Shown here: positions 8,908 to 18,044 of the stretch, piece by piece | Numbering within the stretch: position 1 is the stretch's first letter | How the letters are laid out: each line of letters begins with the position of its first letter | NCBI GenBank assembly: GCA_016788165.1 | Contig: JAEUTH010000003.1 | Location: 1-34,859 of the forward strand | DNA: 34,859 bases | Source: Bacteroidia bacterium | GTDB taxonomy: Bacteria > Bacteroidota > Bacteroidia > AKYH767-A > OLB10 | Direction: 5' to 3' | Translations under genes and position numbers: made by a program | Notes under the pieces: generated by a model | The model's database searches: none | What the model was told of the DNA's origin: nothing | Seen by the model: the letters and a program-made list of their open reading frames with translations, nothing else

Positions 8908-11610
8908 ATGAAAAAAATAATTACAATACTAATTCATGTTTTAATTTTTCATGGTGCTTCGGCACAGTTATCAGTTTCTGTTAGTACCAAATGCAACGAT
9001 TATTGTGGTATCGGAACGGGTACTTTAGAGTGTATGGTTTTTGGTGGTACGCCACCTTATGCTTATCAATGGAATATTGGTGCCAATATGCCTACTATAT
9101 CAGGTTTAACGGCCGGCCAATACGATGTTTCGGTAATTGATGGTGTTGGTAATACAGCAATGGCCACAGGGTATATTAATTTTGTGAATTATGTTAATTA
9201 TGCTCTAGTGGAAGTAAGTATGGCCACAACCGGTGCAAATAATGGACGTATAACCACGGCTATATTCCCCGATATGGGCAGCACTTACTTACCTAATGGA
9301 AGTTTTCAATTCGATCTGTTGAATAGTGGAAGCCAGGTAATTCAAAGCCAAAGTATAACGGTGCCAAATCCATTTACGCCCTACTTTACATTTAGTGGTT
9401 TGGCTGCCGGTAACTACACAGCGAGGGCTACCTTTGGTGGCGGTTGTCCAACTAATATAACGTTTACCATTACCGAAATTCCAAATGTTAGCCCTACATA
9501 TAATCCATTACCGGCTTGCAACGGTTCGGCATCGGGTGCTGCTTACATTAACCTGCATCCAAATCCTGCTATTACATCTAATACCTTCTTCAGTAATCCA
9601 CAATCGCCTTTAAGTACAACAGACTATACAATTTCTAAATATAAAGTTCATTTAAAAAACGGTCCAACTATTACACACTACCGCCAAACGCGCGACTCCA
9701 TGCTAAATATAACGGGCATTGCACCGGGTATGTATGATTTATTGATTTATGTTGGCGATTCAATGACTCCAAATAGCCCGGGCTTTGGATTAGACTCTAC
9801 TTTAATTTATACCGGTACCTTACAAATTACCGATGATACCTTATGTAGTTTGGTTAAAGGTCGTGTTTTTGCGGATTATAATAGTAACTGTAGTTATGAA
9901 GCAACTGATTTAGCGATACCAAATACCATTATTGAATTAAACCCCGGTGGTATGGTAGGTGTTACCGATGCCACCGGTAATTTCTTTATACCTGTAACAC
10001 CGGGCAGTTATACCTTAAAGCAATATGCGCCTGCTGCATTTAAACAAGTATGCCCCGATACCAATACTTTTGTAATAAATATTGGTACGGGTAATATTGT
10101 AAATGTACCGGTAGCCGATACAATTACAGCACAGCCTGATGTGTATATAAGTTGCGCTGCCGGTGCAGCCCGTCCGGGATTTAGTCAAAATATATTTATC
10201 AGATATGCAAACAATACGCCTCATAATATTGGCGTAGGTCAGGGGCAGTTTCAATATGATACGCTGCAAACTTTTGTAAGCTTTACAGGCGGAACTTATA
10301 CTACAACAACAGGTTTAGTAAGTTTCAATTTGCCTGCTTTATCTGCCTTTGGCAAAGCCGATTTTGTATTAGTACTTCACACACCTGCTACGGCTGTGCT
10401 GGGCGATACGTTAAGTTATATGGCCAATGTACCGGTAGTGCTTAACGAAGTTGACTCATTAAACAACAGCAGCCAGCAAATTAGAATTATTACTGGCTCC
10501 TATGACCCAAATGATATAACTGTAACACCAGTAGGGTTTGGTTCGGCAGGGTATGTAACAGCCTATCAAGATTTAAATTATCAAATCCGGTTTCAGAATA
10601 CGGGTACCGATACTGCTTTTAATATTGTAGTGGCCGATACTTTAGCAATGGAGTTAAACAGATTGTCGGTACAGGTTTTACAAGCGTCACATCCATATCG
10701 TTTAGAAATTAAGGGCCGGGTTCTGCAATTTCATTTCGATAATATTTTACTACCCGATAGCGGCACAAACCATATAGCAAGCAATGGTTTTATAGTGTAT
10801 CGTATTATGCAAGCAGCTAATAATGCACCGGGTACCACTATTAAAAACACAGCACATATTTATTTCGACTTTAATGCACCTATAACTACCAATACAGTTA
10901 CAAACACCATTTTCGATTGTGCTTCCATGGCATCAATGTCTATCAATCAAACACAGTTTTGCCTTAACGATTCGGCAGTAGCACAAGCACAACTGTTGTT
11001 TGATATGCCTGTTACCTGGTTATTAAATCAAACAAATATAAATACAGGTAACAGTTGTATTGCTGCTCCAAATACCGATGGCCTTTATACACTAAGTATG
11101 GTTGCTGCTAACAGTGTATGTAGCGTGCAAAAAGATACTACAATTAATGTGTGGCCGCTACCCATTAAACCCAATATAACAATTGCAGGAAGTGCGTTAA
11201 GCAGCAGTGCAATTTACAGCAATATGTGGTATTTTAATGGAAGCAGTTTGAACGATACCATGCAAGCAATTACAGCATTGGCTACAGGTTGGTATATGGT
11301 TGCCGTTACCAATAGTTATGGTTGTAAAACATTTAGCGACTCAGTTTATATATCCGGTATGGGCATCAATGATTTTGCAGCGGCAGGTATTCAGTTATAT
11401 CCCAACCCTACACACAATTGGTTACAAGTTAAAGCTGCAAATTTAATAAGCAGTATTGTTATTGCCGATGCAATGGGCCGTAAATATGCCATGCAACAAA
11501 ATCAAAATCATTATAACTTCGACACAAGTAAATGGCCGGCAGGTTTATATTCAGCTACGATACTGTATCAGGGTAAAGTCTTTGTAAACACATTCCTCAT
11601 TCAACATTAA
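8908..11610 (+). CDS. Secreted SprB-repeat / SdrD-B-like protein with T9SS sorting domain
   Basis: A signal peptide (MKKIITILIHVLIFHGASA, then Q) leads into a SprB-type repeat (residues ~22-90: GGTPPYAYQW, then GLTAGQYDVSVID). A prealbumin-like/SdrD B-like module follows near 315-385 (KGRVFADYNSNCSYE, then GVTDATGNFFIPV). Residues ~530-665 (YDPNDITVTPVG, YQIRFQNTGTDTA, HIYFDFNAPI) match a conserved domain often found before T9SS tails in Bacteroidota. The C-terminus (~825-900: QLYPNPTHNW, WPAGLYSATI) is a type A sorting domain. It is therefore a T9SS-exported surface or secreted protein; the ligand is unknown. Its stop codon overlaps the stop of the convergent arginine decarboxylase gene by 3 bases. 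Confidence 0.88.
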   Translation: MKKIITILIHVLIFHGASAQLSVSVSTKCNDYCGIGTGTLECMVFGGTPPYAYQWNIGANMPTISGLTAGQYDVSVIDGVGNTAMATGYINFVNYVNYALVEVSMATTGANNGRITTAIFPDMGSTYLPNGSFQFDLLNSGSQVIQSQSITVPNPFTPYFTFSGLAAGNYTARATFGGGCPTNITFTITEIPNVSPTYNPLPACNGSASGAAYINLHPNPAITSNTFFSNPQSPLSTTDYTISKYKVHLKNGPTITHYRQTRDSMLNITGIAPGMYDLLIYVGDSMTPNSPGFGLDSTLIYTGTLQITDDTLCSLVKGRVFADYNSNCSYEATDLAIPNTIIELNPGGMVGVTDATGNFFIPVTPGSYTLKQYAPAAFKQVCPDTNTFVINIGTGNIVNVPVADTITAQPDVYISCAAGAARPGFSQNIFIRYANNTPHNIGVGQGQFQYDTLQTFVSFTGGTYTTTTGLVSFNLPALSAFGKADFVLVLHTPATAVLGDTLSYMANVPVVLNEVDSLNNSSQQIRIITGSYDPNDITVTPVGFGSAGYVTAYQDLNYQIRFQNTGTDTAFNIVVADTLAMELNRLSVQVLQASHPYRLEIKGRVLQFHFDNILLPDSGTNHIASNGFIVYRIMQAANNAPGTTIKNTAHIYFDFNAPITTNTVTNTIFDCASMASMSINQTQFCLNDSAVAQAQLLFDMPVTWLLNQTNINTGNSCIAAPNTDGLYTLSMVAANSVCSVQKDTTINVWPLPIKPNITIAGSALSSSAIYSNMWYFNGSSLNDTMQAITALATGWYMVAVTNSYGCKTFSDSVYISGMGINDFAAAGIQLYPNPTHNWLQVKAANLISSIVIADAMGRKYAMQQNQNHYNFDTSKWPAGLYSATILYQGKVFVNTFLIQH

Positions 11611-13001
11611 TAACCTAATATCTTAAGCATACTCTTAGCGCTTTGCTCTTTAGCAAATAAGCGCGTAGTATATTCGCCTTCGGCATTACGGTCAATAAGT
11701 ACGTGTTTTGGTGCAGGTAAAAGGCAGTGTTGAATGCCACCATAACCGCCCAGCGATTCCTGATATGCCCCGGTATGAAAGAAACCTAAGTATAGCGGCC
11801 CTTCGGCTGGGTTTATGCGTGGCATAAATACACGGTTTGTTTGCGACTCGAAACTGTAGTAATCCTCGCTATCACAAGTTAAACCGCCCAGGTTTACACG
11901 CTGGTACTCATTATCCCAATGATTAATGGCCAGCAGAATAAACTTTTGATTAATGCCCCAGGTATCTGGCAGGGTAGTAATAAACGATGAATCAATCATA
12001 TTCCAGGTTTCCTTATCATTTTGCGTTTTCTGATCAATTACCGAAAATAAAATTGCACCACTTTCGCCAACAGTAAAACTGCCAAACTCGGTAAAAATGT
12101 TAGGTTCTTTAACGCCATTTTTTTCGCAAGTGGTTTTAATGATATTTATTATCTCATCGGCCATATAATCGTAATCGTAATCGAAATTTAAATTAGTACG
12201 TATGGGCCACCCGCCACCAATATCCAGACTATCTAAGCTCGGACAAATCTGTTTAAGATGGCAATACATATCAATGCCCTTGCTTAACTCACTCCAATAG
12301 TAGGCATTGTCCTTTATGCCGTTATTAATAAAAAAGTGTAATAACTTAAGTTCGGCATTAGGGCTTTTTAGTATTTTATCTTTAACAAATGGCACAATAT
12401 CTTTATATCTGATTCCCAAACGTGAAGTATAAAACTCAAAATTGGGTTCTTCATCGGCAGCAATACGAAGGCCAACTTTATAGGGTTTCTTCAATTCAGC
12501 TTCATAAGCACTAAGCTCATTCATGTTATCTAAAATCGGAATTACATTGGTAAAATCATCATTAATTAAGTCAATAATCCCTTGCGTGTAAGTTTCTTTT
12601 TTGAAGCCATTACAAAGTATAAAAACGTCCTTATTTACTTTTCCCTCATCAATCAAAGCCCGTATTATGTTTATATCGAAGCCTGATGATGTTTCAATAT
12701 GAATTTCATTTTTAAGTGCTTCGTCCAAAACAAAAGAAAAATGCGAACTTTTAGTGCAATAGCAGTAAGTATAATTACCTTTGTAATCGGCACGGGCCAT
12801 TGCTACATTAAAAATACGTTTTGCACGTTGTATTTGCGAACTTATTTTTGGTAAATAGCTGAGTTTTAATGGAGTGCCATATTGAGCAATGATGTCTAAT
12901 AAAGGAATGTCGTTCCAATGTAGTTGGTCATCAACTACTTGAAATCCGTCCTGTGGAAATTCGAATGTTTGTTTTATTAGGTCAACATATTTGTTTTTCA
13001 T
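11607..13001 (-). CDS. speA: Arginine decarboxylase-like PLP enzyme (fold type III)
   Basis: It resembles the ~460-aa Bacteroidota biosynthetic arginine decarboxylase, which converts arginine to agmatine for polyamine synthesis. The PLP lysine is expected at K84 in YCYCTKSSHF. Other family features are the glycine-rich phosphate-binding LDIGGGWPIR, the TEFGSFTVGESG segment, and the GLTCDSEDYY motif with the active-site Cys and Asp. It is cytoplasmic and PLP dependent. It is shorter than E. coli SpeA (~630 aa) because it lacks the inserted domains, so substrate assignment rests on resemblance to the Bacteroidota form. The neighbouring divergent gene is an arginase, supporting an arginine-related role. 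A related substrate such as diaminopimelate or carboxynorspermidine is less likely. Confidence 0.85.
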   Translation of the reverse strand: MKNKYVDLIKQTFEFPQDGFQVVDDQLHWNDIPLLDIIAQYGTPLKLSYLPKISSQIQRAKRIFNVAMARADYKGNYTYCYCTKSSHFSFVLDEALKNEIHIETSSGFDINIIRALIDEGKVNKDVFILCNGFKKETYTQGIIDLINDDFTNVIPILDNMNELSAYEAELKKPYKVGLRIAADEEPNFEFYTSRLGIRYKDIVPFVKDKILKSPNAELKLLHFFINNGIKDNAYYWSELSKGIDMYCHLKQICPSLDSLDIGGGWPIRTNLNFDYDYDYMADEIINIIKTTCEKNGVKEPNIFTEFGSFTVGESGAILFSVIDQKTQNDKETWNMIDSSFITTLPDTWGINQKFILLAINHWDNEYQRVNLGGLTCDSEDYYSFESQTNRVFMPRINPAEGPLYLGFFHTGAYQESLGGYGGIQHCLLPAPKHVLIDRNAEGEYTTRLFAKEQSAKSMLKILGY

Positions 13002-13129
13002 ACCGTGAATTTGACTGATGTAAGCTTAAGTTGAATTGTTTAACGAAATGTAACTAACTTAGATTGATAAATAAATAGCAATGTAATTAGACTGGATGTT
13101 TAATTTTAAGCAAAAAAACAAAATTAATT

Positions 13130-14074
13130 ATGATAAAAAACATAAAGTTTGTAGAGGTTAAAAGCGAAATTGGTGCCGGTACCCGTGGTGCAAGCATGGG
13201 CATTGATGCCATTAAAGTAGCTGCTTTAGACTATGGAAGCAACTTGTTTTCGCAGATACCATCGGTAGAAATACCCAATGAAAACAAAATGTTATATGAG
13301 CAAGTGGGCTCACTTTATGCAAAACGGATTAAAGGGGTAATTAAAATTCAAGAGCGTTTGGTAACAGAGTTAGGTGCCATATTTAAGGCCAAACAGTTTC
13401 CGATTGTATTAGCTGGCGACCATAGCTCTGCAGCCGGATCGGTTGCAGGCATTAAAGCTGCTTTTCCTAAATCGAAGCTGGGCATTATTTGGATTGATGC
13501 CCATGCCGACTTGCATAGTCCCTACACCACGCCTTCGGGCAATATGCATGGTATGCCTTTGTCGGCAATTTTGAATGAAGACAATATGGCCTGTAAAATT
13601 AACAAGCCTGATAAGGAAACCATTGACCTTTGGAATAAACTAAAGAAAGTGGGTGGCATGGGCCCTAAAATAACTTATAAAGACCTGGTTTATATTGCCG
13701 TACGCGATATTGAGCCGGAAGAAAGCTATTTGATTAAAAAAAATAAAATTAAAACGTTTACTACCAATGAAGTAAAGCGTAATGGTGTCGAAAAAATTGC
13801 CCGTGATGCTTTGGCACACTTAAACCATTGTACACATATTTATGTTTCGTTTGATGTAGATAGCATGGACAGCAGTATAAGTAAAGGCACGGGCACCCCC
13901 GTTCGAAACGGTATCACAGAAAAAGAAGCAGGTAGTTTATGTGTGCGATTAATTCAAAACGAAAAAGTTTGCTGTTTCGAAATTACAGAGGTAAACCCAA
14001 CTTTAGACCGCGAAAACTTAATGGCCGAAAACACGTTTGAAATTCTGCAAAAAGTGATAAGCCAAATTACCTGA
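13130..14074 (+). CDS. Arginase family hydrolase, probably arginase
   Basis: This ureohydrolase uses a binuclear Mn centre. Ligands are visible: H98 (AGDHSS), D123/H125/D127 (WIDAHADLHSP), and D242/D244 (SFDVDSMD), with E287 in ITEVNP. The SGNMHGMPL segment (136-144) is the arginase type (SGN.HG.P) rather than that of agmatinases, so arginine to ornithine plus urea is the preferred reaction. It is divergent from arginine decarboxylase across a 128-bp gap, which could make the pair compete for arginine or share control. It leads a plus-strand group: mltG starts 11 nt after its stop. Agmatinase or guanidinobutyrase activity cannot be fully excluded. Confidence 0.85.
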   Translation: MIKNIKFVEVKSEIGAGTRGASMGIDAIKVAALDYGSNLFSQIPSVEIPNENKMLYEQVGSLYAKRIKGVIKIQERLVTELGAIFKAKQFPIVLAGDHSSAAGSVAGIKAAFPKSKLGIIWIDAHADLHSPYTTPSGNMHGMPLSAILNEDNMACKINKPDKETIDLWNKLKKVGGMGPKITYKDLVYIAVRDIEPEESYLIKKNKIKTFTTNEVKRNGVEKIARDALAHLNHCTHIYVSFDVDSMDSSISKGTGTPVRNGITEKEAGSLCVRLIQNEKVCCFEITEVNPTLDRENLMAENTFEILQKVISQIT

Positions 14075-14085
14075 TTTTTAAACGT

Positions 14086-15120
14086 ATGATAAGTAAAGTT
14101 TTAAAGTGGATTTTTATTATTGTATTACTAATTGGTTTAGCAGGTTGTTATACAGTTTACATGTTGGCATTAAAACCTAACGTAAATTTGCATGCAAACG
14201 AAGAAGGTTTCCTATACATTAAAACCGGCAGCACTTATGCCGATGTAATACAACAGCTTAATTCCCAACACTTATTAAAGTCAACAAAAACATTTGATTG
14301 GCTTGCCAGGTTTAAGAAGTACGATAATAAAGTTAAACCCGGCCGATATGCATTCAACAGCAAACAAAACAACCAGGATATTATAAATATGCTGCGTTCC
14401 GGTAATCAAAGCCCGGTTAAGTTGGCTTTTAATAATATCCGTACCAAACAACAACTTGCTGGTATTGTTTCACAAAAAATAGAAGCCGATAGTACTAAGT
14501 TGCTTCAACTTTTAAATGATTCGGCTTTTATTTCATTGCAAGGATTTAACCGCTATAACATTATGGCCCTGTTTATACCTAACACTTATGAATTTTACTG
14601 GAATACAAGTGCCGATAAATTTATAAGCCGCATGCACAAAGAGTATGATAGTTTTTGGAATCCCATGCGAATGCAACAAGCGGCAAATGCCGGCTTAAAA
14701 CCTGTTGACGTTATAACTCTTGCAAGCATAGTACAAGAAGAAACACAAATGCCTGCCGACAGACCTGTTATAGCAGGTGTTTACATTAATCGCATCAAAA
14801 AAAATATGCCATTAGAAGCCGATCCTACACTAAAGTTTGCATTAAATAATTTTGCAATTAAACGATTACTTAACGAGGATAAAAAAGTTGAATCGCCTTA
14901 CAATACTTATAAATATGCGGGTTTACCGCCCGGGCCTATTAACTTACCTGCAATACCTTATATTGATGCCGTACTTAATTACACCAAACACAATTACCTG
15001 TTTTTTTGCGCACGCGAAGACTTATCGGGCTACAGCAATTTTGCGCAAACCTATGCCCAACATTTAGTCAATGCCCGAAAATACCAAGCCGAACTTAACC
15101 GCAGAAATATTAAACGCTAA
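14086..15120 (+). CDS. mltG: Endolytic murein transglycosylase MltG
   Basis: MltG cleaves nascent glycan strands in the periplasm and is thought to release or terminate growing peptidoglycan chains. It has an N-terminal membrane segment (about 7-29), a LysM-like region (IKTGSTYADVIQQLN), and the YceG catalytic core. The expected catalytic Glu lies in LASIVQEET, followed by AGVYINRIKKNMPLEADPT and the YNTYKYAGLPPGPI segment typical of the family. Its 344 aa is the usual length. The hydrophobic segment contains LAGC, which looks like a lipobox, but the membrane stretch continues beyond it. It lies 11 nt after the arginase gene, and its stop overlaps the next start (TAATG). Confidence 0.92.
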   Translation: MISKVLKWIFIIVLLIGLAGCYTVYMLALKPNVNLHANEEGFLYIKTGSTYADVIQQLNSQHLLKSTKTFDWLARFKKYDNKVKPGRYAFNSKQNNQDIINMLRSGNQSPVKLAFNNIRTKQQLAGIVSQKIEADSTKLLQLLNDSAFISLQGFNRYNIMALFIPNTYEFYWNTSADKFISRMHKEYDSFWNPMRMQQAANAGLKPVDVITLASIVQEETQMPADRPVIAGVYINRIKKNMPLEADPTLKFALNNFAIKRLLNEDKKVESPYNTYKYAGLPPGPINLPAIPYIDAVLNYTKHNYLFFCAREDLSGYSNFAQTYAQHLVNARKYQAELNRRNIKR

Positions 15121-15602
15121 TGATTACAGAATTTGAAGTAATGCAGGCCGAAGACTTTTTTAAACAATTAGAGCCTGCTGCCACACAACAATATTTTGAA
15201 GATTTTGCCAAAAATCAGGTGAATCCATTTGTTTATTTAATGACCTTAAGCGAAGATTTATCAACTGACCTTATCAGGCATGAAACGCTTTTTTTATGCG
15301 GGGTAATTTACCAATCGTTTGTTATTAAGTACAAACAACTCCAAACCGCAACTAAAACTGACTTAGACGATGCGCAGCAACAAGCAATAACTCAAATACA
15401 AGCCGAAGCATTAAAACAACAAAACAGCGATGCGGCTGATCAAACCATTTTTCAAAAAAACCGGCAATCGTTTTTACTCGCTTATGTAATGCATGAAGTA
15501 GCGCGTGGACGGGGTGTATATACCGAGAATGATAGACTTATACTTTTTACCATCTTGCATACACTTATTTTGTGTTTTGATAAACAAGTAGCTTCAGCGT
15601 AA
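15120..15602 (+). CDS. Unknown protein translationally coupled to mltG
   Basis: I do not recognise this 160-aa protein. The ATG shares its A with the mltG stop (TAATG), so translation is probably coupled. It has no signal peptide or membrane segment and looks mostly alpha-helical, with an acidic N-terminal region (QAEDFFKQLEPAATQQYFEDF), a Gln-rich middle (DDAQQQAITQIQAEALKQQ) and a hydrophobic C-terminal helix (LILFTILHTLILCF). The tight coupling suggests it acts in the same envelope process or is simply co-expressed. Confidence 0.7.
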   Translation: MITEFEVMQAEDFFKQLEPAATQQYFEDFAKNQVNPFVYLMTLSEDLSTDLIRHETLFLCGVIYQSFVIKYKQLQTATKTDLDDAQQQAITQIQAEALKQQNSDAADQTIFQKNRQSFLLAYVMHEVARGRGVYTENDRLILFTILHTLILCFDKQVASA

Positions 15603-15644
15603 TTTTTCAAAACCCATTAGCAACCGTTTAGTTAAGATATTGAT

Positions 15645-15658
15645 ATGATGTAAATCAT
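15645..15658. promoter_or_regulatory. Possible CRP/FNR-family operator upstream of the desaturase
   Basis: The palindrome ATGAT-GTAA-ATCAT has the half-site spacing of FNR/CRP-family sites (TTGAT-N4-ATCAA). It ends 23 nt before a good -7 element (TACATTTG, 15682-15689) and lies 114 bp before the desaturase ATG. Desaturases need oxygen, so oxygen- or redox-linked control would make sense, but this is one site judged by eye. Confidence 0.35.
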
Positions 15659-15681
15659 GTTATTACAGCCAAATGCTTTTG

Positions 15682-15689
15682 TACATTTG
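15682..15689 (+). promoter_or_regulatory. -7 promoter element for the desaturase gene
   Basis: TACATTTG matches TANNTTTG exactly and is followed by GC. No clean TTTG -33 element is visible at the right spacing, which would suit an activator-dependent promoter given the palindrome just upstream. The implied leader is ~75 nt. Confidence 0.45.
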
Positions 15690-15771
15690 CGCCCGCAAAA
15701 AGTTAGTTGGCAAAATGGTTTTATGGCTAACAAACAACACTACAATACATAATTATTATTAATCAAAACAC

Positions 15772-16527
15772 ATGATTTACATTCTTATATTTTTTGTGGC
15801 ACATTGGTATCTATCGTTGTTTTCACAAACATTTTTTTTGCACCGTTATGCAGCCCATAAAATGTTTACAATGACACCTTTTTGGGAAAGATTTTGGTAC
15901 CTGTTTTTATACATAACCCAGGGTTCGTCATACCTTTTACCGCGTGGCTATGCCGTAATGCACCGTATGCACCATGCTTACAGCGATACAGAAAAGGACC
16001 CACACTCGCCTCATTTCTTCAAAGAAGTGTTTACTATGATGATGGAAACCAAACGTATATATTACGGCATAATATCTGGTGAGTTTAAGGCCGAAGAAAA
16101 ATTTTATAAAAATTATCCGGTTTGGGATAAGCTCGATAAGTTTGGCGATAGCTGGTTTTCGCGTATTGGTTTTGGCGTACTTTATACTTTATTCTACATT
16201 TATTTTGTACCCGCAGGTGGATGGTATTGGTTGCTTTATTTGTTACTTCCAATTCATTACCTAATGGGTCCGGTGCATGGAGCAATTGTTAACTGGAGTG
16301 GTCATAAATATGGTTACCGAAATTGGGATGAAGACGACCACTCGCGCAATAGTTTGTTTTGGGATTTCTTAATGATGGGCGAATTATTTCAAAACAATCA
16401 CCATCATTACGGTGCACGACCCAACTTTGCCAATAAATGGTGGGAGTTCGACCCAACCTATCCAATTATTAGAGCATTGGACGCAATAGGCATAATTAAA
16501 ATAAACTTATCCAGTGCCAAGTATTAA
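15772..16527 (+). CDS. Membrane fatty-acid (acyl-CoA/acyl-lipid delta-9) desaturase
   Basis: An integral membrane di-iron desaturase that introduces a double bond into saturated acyl chains and so tunes membrane fluidity. All three histidine boxes are present: HRYAAH (24-29), HRMHH (64-68) and NNHHH (about 209-213). Hydrophobic segments lie near 1-22, 41-60 and 140-175. It is short (251 aa) compared with many ~300-aa relatives but retains the complete catalytic core. The GTVHG-like region appears as GPVHGAIVNWSGHKYGYRNW. A transcription terminator lies directly after it. Regiospecificity cannot be read from sequence. Confidence 0.9.
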   Translation: MIYILIFFVAHWYLSLFSQTFFLHRYAAHKMFTMTPFWERFWYLFLYITQGSSYLLPRGYAVMHRMHHAYSDTEKDPHSPHFFKEVFTMMMETKRIYYGIISGEFKAEEKFYKNYPVWDKLDKFGDSWFSRIGFGVLYTLFYIYFVPAGGWYWLLYLLLPIHYLMGPVHGAIVNWSGHKYGYRNWDEDDHSRNSLFWDFLMMGELFQNNHHHYGARPNFANKWWEFDPTYPIIRALDAIGIIKINLSSAKY

Positions 16528-16532
16528 ACTTT

Positions 16533-16561
16533 AAAGCCTCCTTAATACGGAGGCTTTTTTT
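16533..16561 (+). terminator. Rho-independent terminator after the desaturase
   Basis: AAAGCCTCC, a 7-nt loop (TTAATAC), and GGAGGCTTT form a perfect 9-bp stem followed by a run of T. It starts 6 nt after the desaturase stop codon. Confidence 0.93.
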
Positions 16562-16786
16562 ATGCTGCTTTTTAAAGGCAGTAAGTAATACGAAGTGGTG
16601 TTGATGTGCTTTAAACTAATATACGTTGTTTTTTCATTAAACAACAGGAAGTTTTGTGTTTGCACATATAAAAATTAAAATATTAAAGCAACGTTTAATT
16701 TATAAAATTCAATTTTGTGCATTGGCCAAATTAAAACTTTTGTTTGAATAGTGTAAGTAAAATGATGCATGTTGTTAAATAAATAT

Positions 16787-16816
16787 TTTGTTATTAGAAG
16801 TATTACTATACGTTTG
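16787..16816 (+). promoter_or_regulatory. Bacteroidota-type promoter for the hydroxyacyl-CoA dehydrogenase gene
   Basis: TTTG (16787-16790), 18 nt, then TACGTTTG (16809-16816), both exact consensus elements. The leader would be ~85 nt. Confidence 0.6.
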
Positions 16817-16908
16817 CCATCCCCAAACTTTGACAGTTAAAACCATATATTTTCGAACCTATAAATGAAAAGCGGCTTTAATTATCAGAAACATCTTTTG
16901 AAACTCGT

Positions 16909-17838
16909 ATGAAAAACATTACCGTAATTGGTTCGGGAACCATGGGCAACGGCATAGCCCATGTATTTGCACAACATGGTTATTCAGTAAGCTTAGTAGA
17001 TATTGCAGAAGAAGCATTAAAACGTGCTTTAAAAACAATTGCCGGTAATATGGATAGGCAAGTTGCAAAAAGTATAATTACTGAAGATGATAAAGTAAAC
17101 GCACTAAACAGAATTCAAACCTATACCATACTTGCCGATGGTGTAAAAGATGCAGACTTAGTTATAGAAGCTGCCAGCGAAAACCTAAACGTTAAGCTAA
17201 ATATTTTTAAAGAACTGGATGCACTGTGTAAGCCTAATTGTATTCTGGCCTCTAACACCTCATCAATAAGTATTACCAAAATTGCATCGGTTACCAAACG
17301 GGGCGATAAAGTAATTGGTATGCATTTTATGAATCCGGTGCCTATGATGAAACTGGTTGAAGTTATTTGTGGCTATATGACGTCTGATGAAGTTACCAAT
17401 GCAATTAAAGCACTCAGTATAAAAATTGGTAAAATTCCTACAGAGGTAAACGATTATCCGGGTTTTATTAGCAACCGTATTTTAATACCAATGATTAATG
17501 AGGCAATTTATTCATTATACGAAGGTGTAGCTGGTGTTGATGAAATTGATACGGTAATGCGCTTGGGTATGGCCCATCCGATGGGGCCCTTGCAATTGGC
17601 CGATTTTATTGGGTTGGATGTGGTGCTTTCTATTTTAAATGTACTGCACGATGGGTTTAAAAATCCAAAATATGCACCATGTCCGCTGCTGGTAAATATG
17701 GTTACTTCTAACAATTTAGGCAAAAAGACAGGCAGCGGCTTTTATAAATATACTGACGGAAGTAAAGAATTAAGAGTTGCTGATTATTTCAAAAAAAAAA
17801 GTAGCGCACCCATATTTGCCTCAGCTATGAGTTTGTAA
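16909..17838 (+). CDS. hbd: 3-hydroxybutyryl-CoA (3-hydroxyacyl-CoA) dehydrogenase
   Basis: An NAD-dependent enzyme that interconverts 3-hydroxybutyryl-CoA and acetoacetyl-CoA. The N-terminal Rossmann fold has GSGTMGNGIA (8-17). The catalytic pair is H139 in GMHFMNPVP and E151 in KLVE; the NDYPGFISNRIL segment and the C-terminal helical domain with AHPMGPLQLADFIGLD are typical. Its 309 aa is slightly longer than the ~280-295 aa of stand-alone Hbd/PaaH proteins. It is not fused to an enoyl-CoA hydratase, so the short-chain enzyme is favoured over a FadB-type one. It lies near icmF, another short-chain acyl-CoA enzyme, on the other strand. Cytoplasmic. Confidence 0.93.
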   Translation: MKNITVIGSGTMGNGIAHVFAQHGYSVSLVDIAEEALKRALKTIAGNMDRQVAKSIITEDDKVNALNRIQTYTILADGVKDADLVIEAASENLNVKLNIFKELDALCKPNCILASNTSSISITKIASVTKRGDKVIGMHFMNPVPMMKLVEVICGYMTSDEVTNAIKALSIKIGKIPTEVNDYPGFISNRILIPMINEAIYSLYEGVAGVDEIDTVMRLGMAHPMGPLQLADFIGLDVVLSILNVLHDGFKNPKYAPCPLLVNMVTSNNLGKKTGSGFYKYTDGSKELRVADYFKKKSSAPIFASAMSL

Positions 17839-18044
17839 TATTTTTTTAGCTGTTTTTAAAAATTAAATTAAAGTACAAACAGTATTTAACCTTACACTTT
17901 TTGTTATGCAGTTTATGCATTAAAGTTTTTGGCAAGCACTGTAATTGTAACGGATTGTAAAAGCAAGTACCTAAAGCTGATATGATGCAATGCATACCTA
18001 AACCATAAATTTTTACGCTGACTTTTGTACTGCATTATGTGTAA

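Larger units (their letters stand above)
16528..16908 (+). other. 381-bp intergenic region: terminator plus hbd promoter
   Basis: The stretch holds the desaturase terminator at its left end and a good promoter for the next gene at 16787-16816. The AT-rich remainder shows no credible coding frame and no RNA gene that I can recognise. Confidence 0.6.

Noticed and set aside
11607..11610. Overlap of two convergent stop codons
   Set aside because: Common in compact genomes; both genes are complete and intact.
14134..14145. LAGC lipobox-like motif in MltG
   Set aside because: The hydrophobic stretch continues past the Cys (YTVYMLAL), and MltG is normally a single-pass membrane protein; I treat it as chance.
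17978..17997. TGATATGATGCAATGCAT, similar to the palindrome before the desaturase
   Set aside because: It lies between two convergent gene ends, where an activator site would have no obvious promoter to serve.
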